From positions 1-11,059 of the forward strand of contig JAVVPD010000074.1 of NCBI GenBank assembly GCA_036655975.1: a DNA stretch of 11,059 nt. Direction: 5' to 3'. This DNA is from CASQEL01 sp036655975. Lineage in GTDB: Bacteria; Desulfobacterota; Desulfovibrionia; Desulfovibrionales; Desulfovibrionaceae. Each line of letters begins with the position of its first letter. The first letter of the stretch is position 1. The notes under the pieces are model-generated. The model was given only the letters and a program-made list of their open reading frames with translations. It had not been told where the DNA came from and made no database searches. The translations under genes and the position numbers were made by a program. Below, one piece after another: positions 7,248 to 11,059 of this stretch.

Positions 7248-9548
7248 CTATTGCCCAGCGAGAATGCCGGCTATTTCTTCGCGAATAATATTTGCAGCGG
7301 CGGCAGCGGCGGCTTTTTCCACGTCGTGCTGGAAGCGTTGCTCCATATCGTGGTGGGCTTGTTCTTGGGCAATAAGATGTTTTTCCAAAAGTTTGCAGCG
7401 TTCTTCCAAGGCTACACGGGCGGCGGCTTGGCCCTCAATACGGGCTTCCACGGTTTGTAGGCGGGCCTCTGTGTTGCCGTCTTCCAGCGCGGTGATGCGT
7501 TCAAGCAGTAGGTGGTGCTGGTTTTCCACCTCGGACAAGCGTGTGAGCAGCGCCGTGTATTCGGCTGCGGGAACAGTGGGAGCAGCGGGAACCGGAGGAG
7601 GACTGTTTTCTGCGTGGTCGGCAGGTGATTCCAGCGGCGTGTGTGCGCGCAATTCCGTGGCAACGGCGGTACGCACAACCTGCTGTAAGCTTTCAGTGAA
7701 GGGACTGTCCTCACGGAATATGCTGTCGATGGGGGCTTGGTGCGTGTTGTTTTGGGTGAGGGCAATGATGCGGGCATCCGCCTCGGCAAGGCTACTGGTC
7801 AGGCGGTCGGTAATTTGTTGCAGCCGGGAGAGGCCTTGCTCATAGGCGATATCAAAGGAGCTATGGGCGTAAGTCACGGTGGGGGAGGGTGAGGCAGAGC
7901 ACACTTCACCTGGTTTGCACTGGGGCGTCCGCTGGTCATTGGTGGGCGTGGTATTCCTCAATGTTGCAACGGTATTTGGAAGATGCGCGAGCAGGGTATC
8001 CAAATTGACAGAATCCTCTTGTGCCAGATCCTCTTGTGCCAGTAAGTCGTCCGTATCGTCCGTCGTGAGCGTAGGGGCAGGCGCGTTACTTATTGCCGTG
8101 GTTTCGCCGAGGGCTTCGTCAAGGCTGTTCAGCCATGCGTTGGTGTCTACCGCGCCGGTGGTGGTGGCGGTGGTCATAATTTTTTCGTCAAACAATTCCT
8201 GAGCAGCTCTGGCGATGTCTTGGTCGCTAAAAATTTCTTCATTGACGGTCTGGTGTGGGGCGGCAGTGAGGTTATCTTGTGCCAATTCCAATGCGTCTTC
8301 TTCCTGCATTTCGTCCTGTTCTTCTGGGGGCGTGGGCATATCCGCAGACAGATGCGGCATGTCAGCAACATCATGGGGCGAGAACATGGCAACGTCGTCT
8401 ATTGTTTCGGGGCAGGTGAAGGGCTCGGGCTTTGTGGGGGCCGCCTGCGGGCTTTGCGTGGCAGTTGCGGGGGCGGTCTTTTGAGTAACATCGTCCTCAA
8501 TGTCCAGACCTGCCAGCAGATCATCGCTTACGGGGGCGGCTTTGCCCCCAGATTTTGCGGTTTCAAAAATTTCTGACAAAAAGTCTTCGGTTTCTTCAAC
8601 GCCCAAATCGCTCAGGTCGATAGCTTCATCGTTAATAGGCTTTGGGGCGGTGGGAGCGGACGTGGCAGGGGCTTGGCTTTGGCCTAAAAGTGCCGTGAGA
8701 TCGTCATCTAGCATGCTTAAATCTATGTTGTCTATGGCAGTATCCGCTGCCGTGGCAGGCTCGGGTTTTTGTATCGGCTGCGGGGCTGGAGCTGCAGTGT
8801 CAGCAGCTTTGGGCGCGCTGTCGATGGAGCCTAAGATAGCGTCTAAGTCCTCTTCCAGCGATAATTCTGGCTGGGGGCTTGGCGCTGGCGTGTGGGCTGG
8901 CGGCGGGGGGGGTGACGCGGCGGGAGCTGCCACCGAGGGGGGGGTGAGCAAAGCGTCCAGTTCCGCATCAAAGGAAGGGGGAGAATCGTGTGGTGCTTCC
9001 ACCACGGGGCGTGTTGCTGGTTGTGGGGCGGCTGCGGGGGGCGTATTCGATTCGTCCAGCAGGCCCTTGAGCAGATCATCCAATTCGTCACCGGAAGGAA
9101 TGGGCTTGCTTTCCGTGGCGGGCCCTTTGGGCTGGGGGGGGATGTCTAGTCCTTCCAACAGGGCATTAACTTCCGCCATATTGGGCATTTCCAGTTCCTC
9201 GTTGGCGTCCAACGGAGCCGTAGCCGTGGTGGACTGCGCGCCGTCGTCTGCCAATGTTGTTGGGCTGGCGGCCTGGGGCGCAGGGGACGCTTGGTGGGGT
9301 GGAGGTATGCTTGCGCTGTCCTGCATATCGGCTAAGAGGGCGTCAATATCCGCGTCCATATCCTCGGGGACAATGGGACGGGATTCTTTGTTGCCCACAC
9401 TGAACAGATTGTCCATTTGTGTGTCTATGGCCTGCTTTTGATCAAGCTGTGCGGATGTGGTGGGTGTTTCTGTGCCTTTTTCGATTATATCCGTCAATTC
9501 GATAATGTCATCGTCAGCGGCAGCAGTATTTTTTTTCAGAAAGTCCAT
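7248..9548 (-). CDS. Acidic, Pro/Ala-rich multi-motif protein with C-terminal coiled coil, function unknown
   Basis: I do not recognise this 766-residue protein. It has no signal peptide or membrane span and is probably cytoplasmic. Residues 11-24 hold a compact acidic-aliphatic stretch (DDDIIELTDIIEKG). Residues 60-525 are low-complexity Pro/Ala/Thr linkers carrying at least nine short acidic-leucine motifs, listed in the separate repeat entry. Residues 567-600 and about 664-745 are strongly heptad-like and probably form coiled coils. A seven-alanine run and a final helix (IIREEIAGILAGQ, 754-766) end the protein. The ATG at 9548 has GAGG six bases upstream. The frame stays open to 9704, but the extra part lacks a ribosome binding site and does not resemble the rest. 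The layout suggests a scaffold or hub with many weak binding sites, comparable in design (not in sequence) to PopZ or FimV/HubP; this is inference. Confidence 0.85.
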   Translation of the reverse strand: MDFLKKNTAAADDDIIELTDIIEKGTETPTTSAQLDQKQAIDTQMDNLFSVGNKESRPIVPEDMDADIDALLADMQDSASIPPPHQASPAPQAASPTTLADDGAQSTTATAPLDANEELEMPNMAEVNALLEGLDIPPQPKGPATESKPIPSGDELDDLLKGLLDESNTPPAAAPQPATRPVVEAPHDSPPSFDAELDALLTPPSVAAPAASPPPPPAHTPAPSPQPELSLEEDLDAILGSIDSAPKAADTAAPAPQPIQKPEPATAADTAIDNIDLSMLDDDLTALLGQSQAPATSAPTAPKPINDEAIDLSDLGVEETEDFLSEIFETAKSGGKAAPVSDDLLAGLDIEDDVTQKTAPATATQSPQAAPTKPEPFTCPETIDDVAMFSPHDVADMPHLSADMPTPPEEQDEMQEEDALELAQDNLTAAPHQTVNEEIFSDQDIARAAQELFDEKIMTTATTTGAVDTNAWLNSLDEALGETTAISNAPAPTLTTDDTDDLLAQEDLAQEDSVNLDTLLAHLPNTVATLRNTTPTNDQRTPQCKPGEVCSASPSPTVTYAHSSFDIAYEQGLSRLQQITDRLTSSLAEADARIIALTQNNTHQAPIDSIFREDSPFTESLQQVVRTAVATELRAHTPLESPADHAENSPPPVPAAPTVPAAEYTALLTRLSEVENQHHLLLERITALEDGNTEARLQTVEARIEGQAAARVALEERCKLLEKHLIAQEQAHHDMEQRFQHDVEKAAAAAAANIIREEIAGILAGQ
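7980..9356 (-). repeat. Nine or more degenerate copies of an acidic [ED]-[LIV]-[DN]-x-[LI]-L peptide motif
   Basis: Within the 766-residue protein these copies are visible: DADIDALLADM (65-75), AEVNALLEGLD (125-135), DELDDLLKGLLD (154-165), DAELDALL (194-201), EEDLDAILGSID (232-243), DDDLTALLG (281-289), SDDLLAGLD (341-349), DTDDLLA (498-504) and NLDTLLAHL (515-523). Many are about 30-60 residues apart, separated by Pro/Ala-rich linkers. They resemble the CheY-binding peptides at the FliM N-terminus (QxEIDALL) and the CheZ C-terminus (VDDLLDSLG). That likeness is by eye, and binding to a receiver domain is a guess. Confidence 0.7.
8905..8944 (-). repeat. Two eight-base homopolymer C-tracts (coding strand) inside the 766-residue gene
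   Basis: Runs of eight G on the plus strand (C in the coding strand) lie at 8905-8912 and 8937-8944. A third eight-base run is at 9134-9141 in the same gene. They encode parts of proline-rich linkers (for example the five-proline run at residues 213-217). Slippage there would shift the reading frame. Confidence 0.8.
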
Positions 9549-9732
9549 AGAGCCCTCTGCGGGTTGGAAACGCTTGTAGTATGATGCCTGTTTCCGCACT
9601 TCGGTATTTGTCAGGCTTGAGCGGCTTACTATATAAAGTAAGGCACGGGGCTGTATAGCAGATTTATCAGAAATACGCAAATATGCTGCGGCTGCTAGCC
9701 TCAAGCTTGTGGAAGCACGGGGAGAAAGAGTA
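9549..9732 (-). promoter_or_regulatory. Upstream region of the 766-residue gene with a weak promoter candidate and a short palindrome
   Basis: No gene is supported here. In the minus reading a weak sigma70-like pair is TTGCGT (9680-9675) and TATACA (9657-9652), 17 bases apart. Just downstream, at 9642-9625, is an 18-base inverted repeat, CTTACT-TTATAT-AGTAAG, which could be an operator near the transcription start. Both are single-sequence observations of modest strength. Confidence 0.3.
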
Positions 9733-9763
9733 CCGGGGGCTGTCCGTCATGAACAACCCCCGG
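9721..9763 (-). terminator. Hairpin terminator candidate downstream of cytochrome c3
   Basis: In the minus reading an 11-base-pair stem, CCGGGGGTTGT paired with ACAGCCCCCGG (one wobble), has a nine-base loop. It is followed by the pyrimidine-rich TACTCTTTCTCC rather than a pure T-run. It lies about 80 bases after the cytochrome c3 stop and separates that gene from the 766-residue gene. The stem is strong; the weak T-tract lowers the score. Confidence 0.6.
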
Positions 9764-9843
9764 CATCGTAAACATGGCAAGCTAAGATCCGGTGCAGCAC
9801 AGGCAGCCGTTTGTCAAAGCTTCATCAAAAAGCGTTTACTTCC

Positions 9844-10242
9844 TTAAGGGTGACACTTGGAACCCTTACAGGCGGTCAATTCTTTTTTCATTTCGGGCTT
9901 GGCGGCGGCGACTTCAGTGTGACAGGCAACGCAAGACTTTACGGTCTTGCCGTCTTTGCCGTGCATAGCCTGATAATAGCCGTGTTCAGACTTGTCCTTG
10001 CGGTCCATATTGTCATGGCAACCCGCAGAGGCGCATTTTTTGAACTCTTCCTGACCCTTCACAGGATGGTGGCACTGAACGCATTTGAGAGCTTTATGCG
10101 TAGAGTGGTTGAAGACCACAACTTTTTTTTGTGTGGCTTCCATTTTAAGGCCGTCTGCCGGTGCGGCTGGTGGGGCGGCGATGGCGGGAACGGCAAGGGC
10201 CAGAACCAACAAAGCAAGGGAACTTAACAGCAGTGTTCTCAT
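9844..10242 (-). CDS. cycA: Periplasmic tetrahaem cytochrome c3 (type I)
   Basis: The 132-residue precursor has a classic Sec signal peptide (about 1-22, ending PAIA before APPAAPADG), giving a mature protein of about 110 residues. Four c-type haem sites are present: CVQCH (54-58), CASAGCH (70-76), CVACH (104-108) and CKGSKCH (125-131). The alternation of CXXCH and CX4CH is the hallmark of Desulfovibrio type I cytochrome c3. Candidate distal histidine ligands are His46 and His49 in NHSTHK, His59 in CHHP, and His94 in YYQAMH. The protein shuttles electrons between periplasmic hydrogenases or formate dehydrogenases and transmembrane complexes. Lysines around haem 4 are conserved with the family's partner-binding patch. 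The ATG at 10242 follows a strong GAGGAG (10254-10249), so the longer open frame to 10314 is rejected. It has its own promoter and terminator and is probably monocistronic and highly expressed. Confidence 0.97.
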   Translation of the reverse strand: MRTLLLSSLALLVLALAVPAIAAPPAAPADGLKMEATQKKVVVFNHSTHKALKCVQCHHPVKGQEEFKKCASAGCHDNMDRKDKSEHGYYQAMHGKDGKTVKSCVACHTEVAAAKPEMKKELTACKGSKCHP

Positions 10243-10285
10243 GTGAAACTCCTCTGTAACAAGCAGTGAATAAAACTCTTGTTTA

Positions 10286-10314
10286 CTCATATTCGTGTAT
10301 AGACGATGTGTCAA
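10286..10314 (-). promoter_or_regulatory. Sigma70-type promoter of cytochrome c3
   Basis: In the minus reading a perfect -35 box TTGACA (10314-10309) and a -10 box TATGAG (10291-10286, four of six consensus) are separated by exactly 17 bases. The start codon lies 43 bases beyond the -10 box, giving a leader of roughly 35-40 bases with the GAGGAG ribosome binding site. No obvious operator is seen. Confidence 0.7.
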
Positions 10315-10326
10315 GATAGTCTTGGT

Positions 10327-10362
10327 AAAAAATGCACGACAAAAATCCCGCCGGGTGTTGTC
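10327..10362 (-). terminator. Weak intrinsic terminator candidate after cobJ
   Basis: In the minus reading GACAA (10362-10358) and TTGTC (10342-10338) enclose a CCCGGCGGG core that can add three G-C pairs. Six T follow at 10332-10327. The hairpin starts within the stop codon of the methyltransferase gene. The stem is short and interrupted, so the call is tentative, but the position just before the cytochrome promoter fits. Confidence 0.4.
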
Positions 10363-11059
10363 AGCTCTTTTTAACAGGATAACCGCGCGGGGTGAGCATG
10401 TATTGCCCGAGTATGCGGGTGCTGCTTTTGCCTATGACCACAATGGAGAGCATGTCCACCGTGTCGGGGGCCACAGTGTGCAGTGGGCTAAGACTCACAC
10501 TTTGATCCGGGCGGTAGGCCTTACGTACAATGCCCACGGGGGTTTCCTCACCGCGATAGGTACGGGCAATATCCAGCGCGTGGCCTAATTGCCAGTCTCG
10601 CCCGCGCGAGCGTGGATTGTACAGCACCACCACAAAGTCCGCACTGAAGGCGGCGTGCAAGCGGGCGGTGATGCTTTCCCACGGGGTGAGCAAGTCACTC
10701 AGGCTTATACAGGCGAAGTCGTGCATCAGCGGTGCGCCCAACAGGGCGGCGGCGGCGCATACGGCGGGGATGCCGGGAATAATTTCTAGAGGCACGTGTG
10801 GGTGCAAACCGCGTTGTTCCAGAAGCTCCAGCACAAGACCTGACATGCCATAAATACCTGAATCTCCAGAACACACAACGGCTGTACGCGAGCCGGAAAG
10901 GGCGGCATCAATGGCGGCATTGCAACGGTCCATTTCGTGGCGCATACCGGTGGTCAACACCGTTTTGCCTTCTAGGTACGCGGGGGGAACCAAGTCTACA
11001 TATAAGGGATAGCCCACAATGGTGCGGGCCTCGGCTAGGCAGTGGGCGGCTTGGGGGCT
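10361..11059 (-). CDS. cobJ: Precorrin-3B / cobalt-factor III C17-methyltransferase, 5'-truncated by the window edge
   Basis: This SAM-dependent tetrapyrrole methylase methylates C17 and contracts the corrin ring in cobalamin synthesis; in an anaerobe the substrate would be cobalt-factor III (CbiH). Family features, numbered from the GTG at 11017, are VGYPLYVDLV (with that GTG coding for Val), TTGMRHEMDRC (22-32), SGDSGIYGMSG (50-60), PGIPAVCAAAALLGAP (81-96), VVLYNPRSRGRDWQ (130-143), IVRKAYRPDQ (164-173) and a C-terminal IVVIGKSSTRI (193-203). The frame stays open from 11017 to 11059, and those 14 codons continue family-like sequence (…LAEARTIVGY), so the GTG at 11017 is not the start; the real start with the N-terminal G-x-G-P-G loop lies outside the window. 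From memory, Desulfovibrio vulgaris also has this gene next to cytochrome c3. Confidence 0.93.
   Translation of the reverse strand, partial: SPQAAHCLAEARTIVGYPLYVDLVPPAYLEGKTVLTTGMRHEMDRCNAAIDAALSGSRTAVVCSGDSGIYGMSGLVLELLEQRGLHPHVPLEIIPGIPAVCAAAALLGAPLMHDFACISLSDLLTPWESITARLHAAFSADFVVVLYNPRSRGRDWQLGHALDIARTYRGEETPVGIVRKAYRPDQSVSLSPLHTVAPDTVDMLSIVVIGKSSTRILGQYMLTPRGYPVKKS

Noticed and set aside
8500..9441. 313-codon Ser/Gly/Ala-rich open frame on the plus strand
   Set aside because: It is antisense to the Pro/Ala-rich linkers of the 766-residue protein; such low-complexity sequence gives long mirror frames. No ribosome binding site or domain supports it.
9549..9704. N-terminal extension of the 766-residue protein to 9704
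   Set aside because: The frame is open but basic and unlike the acidic remainder, it covers the candidate promoter and palindrome, and the ATG at 9548 has a good ribosome binding site.
10243..10314. N-terminal extension of cytochrome c3 to 10314
   Set aside because: It would hide the signal peptide and covers the TTGACA/TATGAG promoter and GAGGAG site.
10975..11017. GTG at 11017 as the start of the C17-methyltransferase
   Set aside because: Upstream codons to the window edge stay open and continue family-like sequence, so the GTG is an internal valine and the gene is truncated by the window.

Overview
The window reads as a chromosomal segment from a sulfate-reducing deltaproteobacterium of the Desulfovibrio type. 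The strongest evidence is a tetrahaem cytochrome c3 with the family's order of haem sites (CXXCH, CX4CH, CXXCH, CX4CH). A B12-ring methyltransferase gene lies just upstream of it, and menaquinone is made by the futalosine route. Every gene I accept is on the minus strand, so transcription runs from high to low coordinates. No rRNA, tRNA, insertion sequence, phage gene or CRISPR array was seen.

From the high-coordinate end: a 5'-truncated precorrin-3B/cobalt-factor III C17-methyltransferase (cobJ/cbiH) runs off the window edge and ends near a weak terminator. The cytochrome c3 gene follows, with its own sigma70-like promoter, a strong ribosome binding site and a terminator-like hairpin. After about 300 bases without a gene comes a 766-residue cytoplasmic protein of no family I recognise. 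It is acidic and Pro/Ala-rich, carries many copies of a short acidic-leucine motif, and ends in a coiled coil.

A 148-base gap follows (7100-7247). It contains GC-rich segments that can pair in mutually exclusive ways and T-tracts on both strands, so it is either a bidirectional terminator or a transcription attenuator. Downstream is a tightly packed set of genes: an unrecognised 53-residue ORF, ubiE/menG, a TviB-type UDP-sugar dehydrogenase, futalosine hydrolase (mqnB), a long-chain polyprenyl diphosphate synthase and a purSL-type purL. Gaps are 2 to 23 bases, with one 4-base GTGA overlap, so the set is probably one operon with translational coupling.

Three of these genes fit menaquinone supply: MqnB opens dehypoxanthine futalosine formation, the prenyl synthase makes the side chain, and UbiE/MenG does the last methylation. 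The UDP-sugar dehydrogenase (surface polysaccharide precursor) and PurSL (purines) are not obvious partners. The points most worth a second look are the multi-motif 766-residue protein, the structured leader, the 53-residue ORF and the mixed content of the operon.
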